Below, in pieces: positions 7,873 to 16,279 of a stretch of 45,385 nt of DNA. Origin of the DNA: Megasphaera sp. UBA5897. Lineage in GTDB: Bacteria; Bacillota; Negativicutes; Veillonellales; Megasphaeraceae. The notes beneath the pieces are model-generated. The model saw nothing but the letters and a program-made list of their open reading frames with translations. It had not been told where the DNA came from and did not search any database. The stretch is taken from the NCBI GenBank assembly GCA_002431345.1, contig DJEN01000030.1, forward strand, positions 1 through 45,385. Reading direction: 5' to 3'. Within the stretch, counting starts at the first letter, position 1, and each line of letters opens with the position of its first letter. The position numbers were made by a program, and so were the translations under genes.

Positions 7873-9867
7873 TTATGCCTTCTTAACGACATCCTTGACT
7901 ACTGCTGCGACATGTTCCGCTGTAAAGCCGAACTTCTTGAAGAGCACGCCGGCCGGTGCAGAAGCGCCAAATCCAGTCATGGCAATCGTTTGGCCGTCAA
8001 GGCCGACATACTTGCCCCAGCCAAATGCAGAACCTGCTTCTACGGCAACACGGGCCCGTACGGCTTTCGGCAGTACGCTTTCTTTATATGCATCACTTTG
8101 CTGATCGAAGAGATCCATGCAGGGCATGCTGACGACACGGACATCCAATCCTTCTTTAGCCAACGCTTCTTTGGCATTGACGCCCAGTTCTACTTCCGAA
8201 CCGCTGGCAATAATGATGGCATCCGGTACTGCTTTGGCAGAATCGGCCAATACATAGCCGCCTTTGAGTGCTTCTTTGCTGCTGCCGGAAAGCTGCGGCA
8301 AGTTTTGACGCGTCAAAATCAGCGCCGTTGGCGTCTGCTTGCTCGTAGCAGCCAAATACCAGCCAGCAGCTGTTTCTGTCGCATCAGCAGGACGGAATAC
8401 ATTGACATTCGGCATTGCGCGCAGCATAGCCAGCTGTTCAACCGGTTCATGTGTCGGGCCATCTTCCCCAACGCCGATACTGTCATGCGTCAATACATAC
8501 GTCGTCGGCAGTTTCATCAAAGCAGCCAGACGAATCATCGGTTTCATATAATCGCTGAATACAAAGAATGTCCCTGCATACGGGCGCAAACCGCCATGCA
8601 GCGCCAAACCGTTGGTAATGCCGCCCATCGCCATTTCACGGACGCCAAAATGGAGATTGCGGCCGCTGTAATCGCCTTTTTTGAAATCGCCTTCGCCATT
8701 CATATTCGTCTTATTAGACGGTGCCAAGTCTGCACTGCCGCCAATCAACTGCGGCATAATATCTTTTAACCGGTTAATCATCGTGCCGGACAAATTACGC
8801 GTAGCCTGCGGCTTATCTTCATAAGCCCAAAAATCTTCGTTATTAAGCAGTGCCTGGGCATCTACATCCTGATGGAATGCATCCCATTTTGCTTTCATTT
8901 CCGGATATTTAGCTGCATAGTCAGCAAACAGCGTCTGCCATTTAGCTTCTGCGTCTGCCCCTTTTTTGCCTAATTCTTCATAATGTTTGTATACTTCATC
9001 AGGAACATAGAACGGTTCCGTACTCGGCCAGCCGAGATTTTCCTTCATGGCAATGATGTTGTCTTCACCAAGCGGCGCGCCATGGGCAGAGGCCTTGCCT
9101 TGTTTAGCCGGGCAGCCATAGCCAATCTGCGTATGCACCGTAATAAAGGACGGGTGTTCTGTATCAGCTTTAGCTGCTTCGATTGCTTTGCCGATAGCTT
9201 CCATATCGTTGCCGTCAGCTACTTCCAGCAGCTGGAAACCAAACGCTTTCATGCGTTCCTGTACATTTTCCGTAAAGGCAATATCCGTACCGCCTTCGAT
9301 GGAAATATTATTGCTGTCATAGAAAATAATCAATTTGCCCAAGCCCAATGTGCCTGCCAGGGAAAATGTTTCTGAAGAAATACCTTCCATCATGCAGCCG
9401 TCACCGCCGAGGGCATAGGTATAATGATCGACAACAGGATAGCCCGGTTTATTAAAAATGGAAGCCAGATGCGCTTCTGCCATAGCCATGCCGACAGCCA
9501 TGGCCATGCCGGCGCCCAGCGGTCCTGTCGTAGCTTCTACACCAACTGTATGGCCGTATTCCGGATGGCCCGGTGTCAGGGAATCATCTTGGCGGAATTG
9601 TTTAATATCATCCATCGTCAAGCCATAGCCAAATAAATGCAGCAGCGAATACAGCAGCATGGAGCCGTGGCCGGCAGAAAGAATAAAACGGTCCCGGTTA
9701 GCCCACTTAGGATCTTTGGCATTGTGGTTCATATGGTTTGCCCAAAGTTCGTAAGCAATCGGTGCTGCGCCCAAAGGCAGTCCCGGATGACCGGAGTTAG
9801 CTTTTTGAATCGCATCCGCAGAAAGTACGCGGATAGCGTTTACACAGGTCGTATCAATTGTACTCAT
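7873..9867 (-). CDS. tkt: Transketolase
   Basis: Thiamine-diphosphate enzyme of the non-oxidative pentose phosphate pathway that moves two-carbon units between sugar phosphates. The full-length protein (664 residues) has the ThDP/Mg motif GGDGCMMEGISSE (about 154-166), an N-terminal HPGLPLGAAP segment, the central pyrimidine-binding region with GVREMAMGGITNGLALHGG, and a C-terminal transketolase domain. The ATG at 9867 follows AAAGGAGCG. It has its own promoter (9922-9951), and no hairpin terminator is visible before the 6S RNA promoter. Confidence 0.97.
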   Translation of the reverse strand: MSTIDTTCVNAIRVLSADAIQKANSGHPGLPLGAAPIAYELWANHMNHNAKDPKWANRDRFILSAGHGSMLLYSLLHLFGYGLTMDDIKQFRQDDSLTPGHPEYGHTVGVEATTGPLGAGMAMAVGMAMAEAHLASIFNKPGYPVVDHYTYALGGDGCMMEGISSETFSLAGTLGLGKLIIFYDSNNISIEGGTDIAFTENVQERMKAFGFQLLEVADGNDMEAIGKAIEAAKADTEHPSFITVHTQIGYGCPAKQGKASAHGAPLGEDNIIAMKENLGWPSTEPFYVPDEVYKHYEELGKKGADAEAKWQTLFADYAAKYPEMKAKWDAFHQDVDAQALLNNEDFWAYEDKPQATRNLSGTMINRLKDIMPQLIGGSADLAPSNKTNMNGEGDFKKGDYSGRNLHFGVREMAMGGITNGLALHGGLRPYAGTFFVFSDYMKPMIRLAALMKLPTTYVLTHDSIGVGEDGPTHEPVEQLAMLRAMPNVNVFRPADATETAAGWYLAATSKQTPTALILTRQNLPQLSGSSKEALKGGYVLADSAKAVPDAIIIASGSEVELGVNAKEALAKEGLDVRVVSMPCMDLFDQQSDAYKESVLPKAVRARVAVEAGSAFGWGKYVGLDGQTIAMTGFGASAPAGVLFKKFGFTAEHVAAVVKDVVKKA

Positions 9868-9921
9868 TGTTTTTTATCGCTCCTTTGTGAAAGCTACGAA
9901 TAGTTTATCGTGTCTGTTACT

Positions 9922-9951
9922 ATTATGTATAATATCCCCCGGATTTGTCAA
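9922..9951 (-). promoter_or_regulatory. Promoter of tkt
   Basis: Minus strand TTGACA (9946-9951), 18-base spacer, CATAAT (9922-9927), about 50 bases before the tkt ribosome-binding site. Confidence 0.6.
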
Positions 9952-10088
9952 TGCTCAACCTATAACCTGACCTGCTATTCTCATTTTATTTTTTGTCAGT
10001 ACAAGCCAATACAGCCTATTTTCTCCGCTTTTTTCACTGCAGGCGCTGCGTTATACATATTTTACACATTCTATACGTTTTCTTACCT

Positions 10089-10116
10089 TTGATTTCCCCA
10101 GGCAATACAGTATAAT
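10089..10116 (+). promoter_or_regulatory. Promoter of the HAD phosphatase gene
   Basis: TTGATT (10089-10094), 16-base spacer, perfect TATAAT (10111-10116); predicted start near 10123, giving a leader of about 38 bases. Confidence 0.65.
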
Positions 10117-10160
10117 ACAGATATCCCCATTCACTATGTATATAGGAAAGGACTGTACCT

Positions 10161-10922
10161 ATGAAAAAAAAGTATTTCTTCTTTGATATTGACCACACAC
10201 TCGGTTTGGATATTACCAGTATTATTCCGGCAGATACACTGTATTGTCTGCGCCAGCTGCAGCGCCGCGGCCATTTTATTTCCATTGCTTCCGGCAGGCT
10301 GCAGTGCGATGCCCAGCAGTTTGCCGACCGTTACGGCGTGCCGGCAGTAGTGTCGGACGGCGGCAATAGTTTTTCTCTTAACGGCAGCGTCATTGAAATG
10401 AAAGGCCTGCCCTTGGAAAACTGCAAAGCCCTGCTTCATGAGCTGGATGAACGCCAGCTTCCTTGGGCCGTCGTCACGGACAATACCATTTACCGCTACA
10501 CACCGTACGATACATTTCCCCATGCTGACCGCAGGAACTATATGAAAACCGTTGTCCGTCCCGTTGATATTGACGCGTTAACAGCCGTCTACAAAATCAC
10601 GTACGTCCGTCCGGACGATGAAAAAAACGAACCAGACAAACATCAACTGCCCCATTTAACCTATTTAGACCATACATATCTTGTCGAACCAACCGACAAA
10701 AGTATCGGCATTCTGCGCATGCTGAACTACATCGGCGGCAGTCCGGAAGACACTGTAGTATTTGGCGACGGGCTGAATGATATTTCCATGTTCCGCAAGC
10801 CATTTTTCTCCGTTGCCATGGGCAATGCCAAACCGGAACTCAAAGCCCGGGCAGATTACATTACAGATGACAATGACAAAGGCGGCATTCTCCACGCCTG
10901 CATGAAATTTGGTTGGATATAG
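10161..10922 (+). CDS. HAD-superfamily phosphatase, Cof type
   Basis: Probable cytoplasmic sugar-phosphate or nucleotide phosphatase of 253 residues. HAD motif I is FFDIDHTLG (nucleophile Asp and acid/base Asp two residues apart) and motif IV is VVFGDGLNDISM; a middle cap domain fits the Cof/YbiV group (class IIB). A conserved Ser/Thr of motif II is plausible in IASGR. Start ATG after AGGAAAGGA. A single gene with promoter and terminator, so neighbours give no hint of the substrate. Confidence 0.85.
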   Translation: MKKKYFFFDIDHTLGLDITSIIPADTLYCLRQLQRRGHFISIASGRLQCDAQQFADRYGVPAVVSDGGNSFSLNGSVIEMKGLPLENCKALLHELDERQLPWAVVTDNTIYRYTPYDTFPHADRRNYMKTVVRPVDIDALTAVYKITYVRPDDEKNEPDKHQLPHLTYLDHTYLVEPTDKSIGILRMLNYIGGSPEDTVVFGDGLNDISMFRKPFFSVAMGNAKPELKARADYITDDNDKGGILHACMKFGWI

Positions 10923-10962
10923 CAGCTAAATTTTTTCAGATTATCGATTTTATTTCGATACT

Positions 10963-11015
10963 AAAGGGGCTGTAACAAAATGAAATGTATTCGTTCATTT
11001 TGTCACAGCCCTTTT
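10963..11015 (+). terminator. Terminator of the HAD gene
   Basis: AAAGGGGCTGTAACAAAATGAA pairs with TTCATTTTGTCACAGCCCTTTT, a stem of about 20 pairs with few mismatches, 40 bases after the stop. The flanking A and T runs make it a possible bidirectional terminator. Confidence 0.8.
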
Positions 11016-11094
11016 ACTATACGGCGTTACGTGCATAGTTTGTAGTATCACTATTCATTGGCTTCAAACAAAAACTAAAAACTTTTAAAGAGAG

Positions 11095-11134
11095 GGAAGG
11101 ATACATGATAGTGAAAAACTTCATGCACCATTCC
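11095..11134 (-). terminator. Possible terminator of the ABC importer operon
   Basis: On the minus strand GGAATGGTGCATGA pairs with TCATGTATCCTTCC (13 of 14 positions, counting G-U), followed by a weak T-rich tail (CTCTCTTT). It sits about 10 bases after the isomerase stop. Confidence 0.5.
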
Positions 11135-11146
11135 TTTTTCGTATAT

Positions 11147-11911
11147 TTAAAACGAGAATGTACTGCGCACGTTTTCAATATGCCGCATCAAATCGGCCGC
11201 TGTTTTAAAACTGCCATTGGCATATTCCAATACCCACACGGCTTCCGGCGCATAGGTTTGGATGGTCGGCAGCAAGTGCTGCCAATCAATCGTGCTCTTG
11301 CCTATTGGTACATGTTGATCGCTTGCCCCATCATTATCGTGCAGATGAAACGCGGCGATACGAGAACCCAGCGTCCGGACCAAGCGGCACAAGTCCCAGC
11401 CGTTGACATGGCCGTGTCCTACGTCAAGCAAAGCCTGTGCCGTCGGAAACTCTGCCAGTAATGCAATATATTCTTCTTCATTAAAGAGATTATATTGCGT
11501 AAGACCTACGTTTTCAATGACCATAGCCGCTCCATGCAGGCGCTGTGCCAAGCGTTCTATGTGGTGCAGTCTTTTTGTGACCAATTCCTGCGTTTCTTTT
11601 CTCGGCCCGTGCCATTGTTCATTCGTATGTACGACAACAAAGGCAGCTCCTTTTTTTCTGGCATAGGCAAACGTTTCTTCATATCGTGCCAAATAGGCAG
11701 TATCGTTTGTATCTGCCAAATTGACTGTCACACAGGGTCCGTGAATAGAAAAAGGACGAGCGGCAGTCTGCAGCCGGTCCAACAGCCTGTCCCAATAGGC
11801 ATCGCCGCCAAATTCATAAAAAATTTCCATTCCATACGCAGCGGGAATTTGTTCTAGCTCCGCTTTATTAAAAGCCGGAAACAGCAAATCGCTGATTTCA
11901 ATGCGCGGCAT
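11147..11911 (-). CDS. Sugar phosphate isomerase/epimerase, TIM-barrel (AP endonuclease 2 family)
   Basis: A 254-residue protein of the xylose isomerase-like TIM-barrel family, whose members are divalent-metal sugar isomerases, epimerases or dehydratases. Candidate metal ligands are the Glu in VIENVG, Asp and His in LLDVGHGHVNG, His in AAFHLHDNDG and the late Glu in VLEYANG. The ATG at 11911 follows AAAGGAGG and overlaps the end of the ATPase gene by 14 bases, so it is translationally linked to the importer. It probably acts on the imported compound or its first product; which one cannot be read from sequence. Confidence 0.8.
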   Translation of the reverse strand: MPRIEISDLLFPAFNKAELEQIPAAYGMEIFYEFGGDAYWDRLLDRLQTAARPFSIHGPCVTVNLADTNDTAYLARYEETFAYARKKGAAFVVVHTNEQWHGPRKETQELVTKRLHHIERLAQRLHGAAMVIENVGLTQYNLFNEEEYIALLAEFPTAQALLDVGHGHVNGWDLCRLVRTLGSRIAAFHLHDNDGASDQHVPIGKSTIDWQHLLPTIQTYAPEAVWVLEYANGSFKTAADLMRHIENVRSTFSF

Positions 11912-13004
11912 GAGCTATGCCTCCTTTTTCACGAACATAGAGATTTTCTCCTGTTTCATCACTAAAGAAACGAACATCGTCCCAAACAAAGGACAGGCCA
12001 ACCGTTTCTCCTACTTGTACATCATAGTGTTTGCCGCTGGTCTGTACGAATACATGGGACCCATTGGGCAGGTGCAGCAATACGGTCTGCAGATTGCCTG
12101 TGTTTTCCGTGTATTGGCATTGGCCTTTGAAAATAGCTTCTGCATCGGGTACAATGCGGATATTTTCCGGCCGAATCCCCATAACCACATTGCCGCTGCC
12201 TAAAAATCGTTCCAAGCCGCGGGGAAGCGCAACAGCCATGCCGTCAACAACCAAGCGTGGACCATCGACTTTGGCATCCAGCAGATTCATAGCCGGGGAC
12301 CCGATAAAAGAAGCCACAAAAGTATTGGCCGGATTGTCATAAATTTCCTGCGGCGCCGCAATCTGCTGCAAGCTGCCGTCATGAAGAACGGCTATACGCT
12401 GTCCTACGGTCATCGCCTCTACCTGATCATGCGTAACATAAATCATCGTCGAGTGATTAACATGATGAATTTTGACTAGTTCCTGGCGTGCCCGCTGGCG
12501 AAGCTGCGCATCGAGGTTGGATAAAGGTTCATCGAGGAGAAAATACGGCGACTGCTTGACAATGGCGCGGCACAAAGCCACACGCTGTTTTTGCCCGCCT
12601 GATAAGGAACGAACCGGACGCAGGCTGTATTCTTCCAAATGAAGCATTTCCAAGGCAGTGTTGGCCCGCTTCTTTATTTCTTCTGCCGGCAGTTTTTGAA
12701 TTTTCAGCCCAAAGATAATATTTTCCCAAACGTTCATATGGGGAAACAAGGCATAGCTTTGAAAGACCATAGCAATGTTGCGTTTGCCCGGAGCCAAGTC
12801 ATTGACGCATTGGCCGCCCATGAGGAGCTTGCCGCTTGTAATATCTTCAAAGCCGGCAATCATGCGCAGCGTCGTACTTTTGCCGCAGCCGGACGGGCCG
12901 AGAAAGACGACCCGTTCTCCTTCATGAATGGTAAAGTTCAGTTCTTTAATAACTTGTTTATTTCCATAGGATTTACTAACGTGTTCAAAAACAATATCGT
13001 GCAT
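11898..13004 (-). CDS. ugpC: ABC importer ATP-binding protein, UgpC/MsmK type
   Basis: Cytoplasmic ATPase that drives the carbohydrate-type importer. In 368 residues it shows Walker A GPSGCGKST, the Q-loop VFQSYALFPHM, signature LSGGQKQR, Walker B FLLDEPLSNLD and the switch His in VTHDQVEAM, then a C-terminal OB-fold (TOBE) regulatory domain with GIRPENI. The frame is open further upstream, but the real start is the ATG at 13004, which forms a TAATG overlap with the upstream permease stop and follows AGGAGTGAAAGG. The substrate could be glycerol-3-phosphate or a sugar. Confidence 0.92.
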   Translation of the reverse strand: MHDIVFEHVSKSYGNKQVIKELNFTIHEGERVVFLGPSGCGKSTTLRMIAGFEDITSGKLLMGGQCVNDLAPGKRNIAMVFQSYALFPHMNVWENIIFGLKIQKLPAEEIKKRANTALEMLHLEEYSLRPVRSLSGGQKQRVALCRAIVKQSPYFLLDEPLSNLDAQLRQRARQELVKIHHVNHSTMIYVTHDQVEAMTVGQRIAVLHDGSLQQIAAPQEIYDNPANTFVASFIGSPAMNLLDAKVDGPRLVVDGMAVALPRGLERFLGSGNVVMGIRPENIRIVPDAEAIFKGQCQYTENTGNLQTVLLHLPNGSHVFVQTSGKHYDVQVGETVGLSFVWDDVRFFSDETGENLYVREKGGIAHAAH

Positions 13005-13831
13005 TATCCTTTCACTCCTGCCTGCATAAATGTATTGAGAATAAATTTTTGGCAAAACATATATAAAATAAGGGGCGGCAGACTCGTAAGCACGGCGACT
13101 GCCATGGCGATGCCCCATTCACTGCCGCCTTCGGCACTGATAAACATCTGTAGTGCCAAAGACAGTGTATACTGCGATTTATCTTTTAAAATAAGCAGCG
13201 GCCAAAAATATTCATTCCATGAATTAATGAAAAACATAATCCCGACGGCAATCACAGAGGGACGAACCAAGGGAAAGACAATCGTCCGCAAGATGCACAT
13301 CGGGCCTGCGCCTTCCAGCACAGCTGATTCAAACAATGCTTTGGGAATACTGCGCATAGCCTGCCGCATGAGGAAAATTCCCATGCCGTCTGCCAGTTCT
13401 GTGAGTATGACACCGTACGGCGTATTTAATAAGCCCAAATGAGACATAAATAAATAGTTCGGCATAATCAAGACGGTTACGGGAATAAAGAAAGTCATCA
13501 GCATGCAGTTAAACAGCATCTCCCGCCCTTTAAACCGATAATACACAAAGGCAAATCCTGCCAAAAGACTCGTTATAATCTTGAAAAGCGTCACGAAAAA
13601 CGCGATAAAAAAGGTATTGCCGACAAACTGCATAATGGGAAAGCGGCTGAGAACGGTCTGATAGTTTTCCAAGGTCGGCGGAAAAGGCAGCGGATTTAGC
13701 GGCGACTGAAAAACCTGGTTGAGTTCTTTCAAAGAGGCCGACAGCATAAATACGACAGGCCATAAGGAAATAATCACGGCCGCAATGAGGAGAATATGGC
13801 AGGGAATTTCTTTTTTTATATTAATTTTCAT
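13004..13831 (-). CDS. Carbohydrate ABC importer permease, UgpE/MalG type
   Basis: Inner-membrane permease subunit, 275 residues, about six hydrophobic helices. The binding-protein-dependent transport (EAA) loop is visible at ESAVLEGAGPMCILRTIVFPLVRP, the contact site for the ATPase. The ATG at 13831 (MKINIKKEI) follows AAGGTG and overlaps the previous permease by 11 bases, a sign of coupled translation. The C-terminus ends at the TAATG overlap with the ATPase gene. Confidence 0.92.
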   Translation of the reverse strand: MKINIKKEIPCHILLIAAVIISLWPVVFMLSASLKELNQVFQSPLNPLPFPPTLENYQTVLSRFPIMQFVGNTFFIAFFVTLFKIITSLLAGFAFVYYRFKGREMLFNCMLMTFFIPVTVLIMPNYLFMSHLGLLNTPYGVILTELADGMGIFLMRQAMRSIPKALFESAVLEGAGPMCILRTIVFPLVRPSVIAVGIMFFINSWNEYFWPLLILKDKSQYTLSLALQMFISAEGGSEWGIAMAVAVLTSLPPLILYMFCQKFILNTFMQAGVKG

Positions 13832-14699
13832 AGTACACCTTCTTATCTGCGACACGGCTGCGCCACCATAAAAATACGGCAAAAAGAATCATCGTAATGA
13901 CGGCATAAGCTGCCGATTTACCGGTCTGATAAAAGACAAAGGCATACTGATAAATGACGTAGACCAGATTGGCACTGCCCTGATCCGGTCCGCCCTGCGT
14001 CAGCATATTGACCGGTACCATAACATACTGCAGGCCGAATACAACAGTAATGACGAATACATAAATCGCTGACGAAGATGTCTGCGGCAAGATGATGGTT
14101 TTGAAAATAACCCAGTCCGACGCGTTTTCCAGACGGGCTGCTTCAATCATTTCCTGTGGCACAGAAACCATTGCAGCCAACATCAAAATCAAATTGTAGC
14201 CAAACACTTTCCAGCCAATAATCGTGCTGATGGAAAAAATAACCAAAATAGGTTCTTTAAACCAGCGCGGCGACGACAAACCAAAAAGCTGTAGGATTTC
14301 ATGAATCGGTCCTGCCAAGGGATTATAAATCCATAAGAATAAAATGCTGACTACTGCCAAACTAAGCAGCGACGGCAAAAACAATAAAGACCGGTATACC
14401 GTTTTGCCGCGCCGCAGCATATGGCCCATGATATACGAATAGACATAGGGCAGAACAAAATTGAATACCAGCAAAAACAAGATAAACAAAATCGTATTGC
14501 CCAAGACTTGATAGCATTCATGGCTCTGCAGTACGGCAGCATAGTTTTCTAAGCCGACAAATTTCATTTTAGGGCTGACCATATTCCATGAAAAAAAGCT
14601 TAAGCCAATATTGGCAAGCAGCGGCCAATAGTAAAAAACAATAAAGACAAGCGCTGCCGGCACAAACAGCAATGCGCCTTTTCGGGATAAAGGATTCAT
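13821..14699 (-). CDS. Carbohydrate ABC importer permease, UgpA/MalF type
   Basis: Partner permease, 292 residues, with about six membrane helices and an EAA loop (EMIEAARLENASDWVIFKTIILPQ). I chose the ATG at 14699 (MNPLSRKGA), 11 bases after AAAGGA; an in-frame ATG at 14711 directly abuts that site and is unlikely. A terminator-like hairpin lies between this gene and the binding-protein gene. Confidence 0.92.
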   Translation of the reverse strand: MNPLSRKGALLFVPAALVFIVFYYWPLLANIGLSFFSWNMVSPKMKFVGLENYAAVLQSHECYQVLGNTILFILFLLVFNFVLPYVYSYIMGHMLRRGKTVYRSLLFLPSLLSLAVVSILFLWIYNPLAGPIHEILQLFGLSSPRWFKEPILVIFSISTIIGWKVFGYNLILMLAAMVSVPQEMIEAARLENASDWVIFKTIILPQTSSSAIYVFVITVVFGLQYVMVPVNMLTQGGPDQGSANLVYVIYQYAFVFYQTGKSAAYAVITMILFAVFLWWRSRVADKKVYYEN

Positions 14700-14717
14700 T
14701 ACCCGCCACATCCTTTC

Positions 14718-14761
14718 TAAAAAAGAACGGACAGGAAGGAGCATTTGCTGGTTCCTGTCCG
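14718..14761 (-). terminator. Intercistronic terminator-like hairpin in the importer operon
   Basis: Minus strand CGGACAGGAA (14752-14761) pairs perfectly with TTCCTGTCCG (14728-14737), followed by TTCTTTTTTAG. It lies between the binding-protein stop and the first permease, where it would lower downstream expression or protect the upstream mRNA. Confidence 0.75.
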
Positions 14762-14784
14762 CATCGGTATCATTCTGTTCGTTC

Positions 14785-16089
14785 TTAGTTCAATAAGCCG
14801 TCAATCTTGACAGCGGCTTCATGAAGGGCTTCCGTAGCCGATTTGCTGCCGTTGAGGACGACATCGCGCATATCGATGAGAACTTGTTCAGCCTGTAAGC
14901 CATTCTGGCCGGGGAAGCTGACCCAAGGAGTTACATTGGGAAGCATTTCCATCGCTTTGCGTACATTTTCGTTTTCATCCATCAATTTTTTGTAGTCTCC
15001 TTCTTTGTCCATGCCTTTGCGCGGCGGCAGGTAGCCTGTTCCTGTATCCCACTTTGTCAGGCTTTCAGCCGATTCCAAATATTTGACAAATTCAGCAGCT
15101 GCTTTTTGTTTGTCCTTATCTTTGGAGAGAATCATGAGGAAGTTGCCGCCTGCCGGTACTTTGACCTGTTTGCCGTCAAATGCCGGGAAGGATGTCGTGC
15201 TTACTTTAAACTGGGAACTCTTTTCGAAGTTGGCGCGTTTGCCAATTGTCGTGCAAACCATGGCCAGTTTGCCGGATGTGAAGGCTTGGAAGCCTTCTTC
15301 GTTTGTTGCGTGCAGGCCGATGCCGTCTTTGACCATATCTGCAATGAACTGGTAGCCTTCGGCTGCTTCCGGTGTATCAAAACCTGCCTTCCATTTGCCG
15401 TTTTCTTTTTTCAGCATCGTGCCGCCGTTGGATTCTACGAGAGCCTGGTTAGTCCATGTATCGGCATATTCCTGCATGAAGAACGCCGGCTGGCCCGTCT
15501 TATCCTTAATCTGCTGTGCATACTGGCGGACTTCATTCCATGTTTTCGGCGGTTTGCTGGGATCCAGCCCTGCAGCCTTGAAAATATCCGGGTTATAATA
15601 CAAAACCGGTACAGACAGGGAGTACGGCAAGCCGACTTGTTTGCCGTCTGCAGTCTGCGCTAATTTGGCAATGTTCGGTTCAAATGTATTGTTGACAAAA
15701 TCCGGATCTCCTGCATCGGCAAAAATTTTATTAATATCTTCATGCTGAAAATTTTCATCAGCATAATACAGGAAGTCCCATCCCATCTGTACTACGTCCG
15801 GTGTTTGGCCGGACGCAACGGCAGCCTGCAGATTTTGTGTCAGCCCTTTATACATATCGGGATTAAACTTTTCTTTTACTTTAATATTCGGGTGGCTTTT
15901 ATTGAAGTCATCGACTAATTCTCGAACGGTTTTGCCGCCAAAGCTGTCTGATGCGACATGCCAATATTCGATTTCCACCGTTTTACCGCTGTCTGCCGAA
16001 CTGCTTGTACTGCCACCGCCGCAGCCCGTCAGACTGATTGCTGTCATGACGCCAACAGTTGCGCAAAGTAATGCTTTTTTCCAATTCAT
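14785..16089 (-). CDS. Extracellular solute-binding lipoprotein of a carbohydrate-type ABC importer
   Basis: Periplasmic or membrane-tethered binding protein (family 1, UgpB/MalE-like), 434 residues. The N-terminal signal ends in the lipobox LTGC with the lipid-carrying Cys at 23, followed by a Gly/Ser linker. Family features include VVQMGWDFLYYADE, GLPYSLSVPVLYYNPDIF and AFTSGKLAMV. The start ATG follows AGGAGG. It is first in the operon, ahead of two permeases, the ATPase and an isomerase. A sugar or glycerophosphate-type ligand is likely from the family; the true ligand is unknown. Its signal would be processed by LspA, also encoded in this window. Confidence 0.9.
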   Translation of the reverse strand: MNWKKALLCATVGVMTAISLTGCGGGSTSSSADSGKTVEIEYWHVASDSFGGKTVRELVDDFNKSHPNIKVKEKFNPDMYKGLTQNLQAAVASGQTPDVVQMGWDFLYYADENFQHEDINKIFADAGDPDFVNNTFEPNIAKLAQTADGKQVGLPYSLSVPVLYYNPDIFKAAGLDPSKPPKTWNEVRQYAQQIKDKTGQPAFFMQEYADTWTNQALVESNGGTMLKKENGKWKAGFDTPEAAEGYQFIADMVKDGIGLHATNEEGFQAFTSGKLAMVCTTIGKRANFEKSSQFKVSTTSFPAFDGKQVKVPAGGNFLMILSKDKDKQKAAAEFVKYLESAESLTKWDTGTGYLPPRKGMDKEGDYKKLMDENENVRKAMEMLPNVTPWVSFPGQNGLQAEQVLIDMRDVVLNGSKSATEALHEAAVKIDGLLN

Positions 16090-16225
16090 ATACGATTTGC
16101 CTCCTAAATGCTGAATTTCTCGTACGCGCTGTCATCCGCACAAGAATTATTCTTTCTAAAAAGTATATTACGGGATAATTGTAAAGAATCTGTGGGCAAA
16201 CAACGATTTTCATGTAAAGTTTAAT

Positions 16226-16269
16226 ATAAAAAAACGTATCATACAGAATACATTCTGTACAATACGTTT
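16226..16269 (-). terminator. Terminator of the murA-S55 peptidase operon
   Basis: Minus strand AAACGTAT-T-GTACAGAA, loop TGTA, TTCTGTAT-GATACGTTT then TTTTTTT. It lies about 10 bases after the S55 peptidase stop. Between here and the binding-protein gene (16090-16226) no clear promoter stood out. Confidence 0.88.
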
Positions 16270-16279
16270 CTTATTTATA

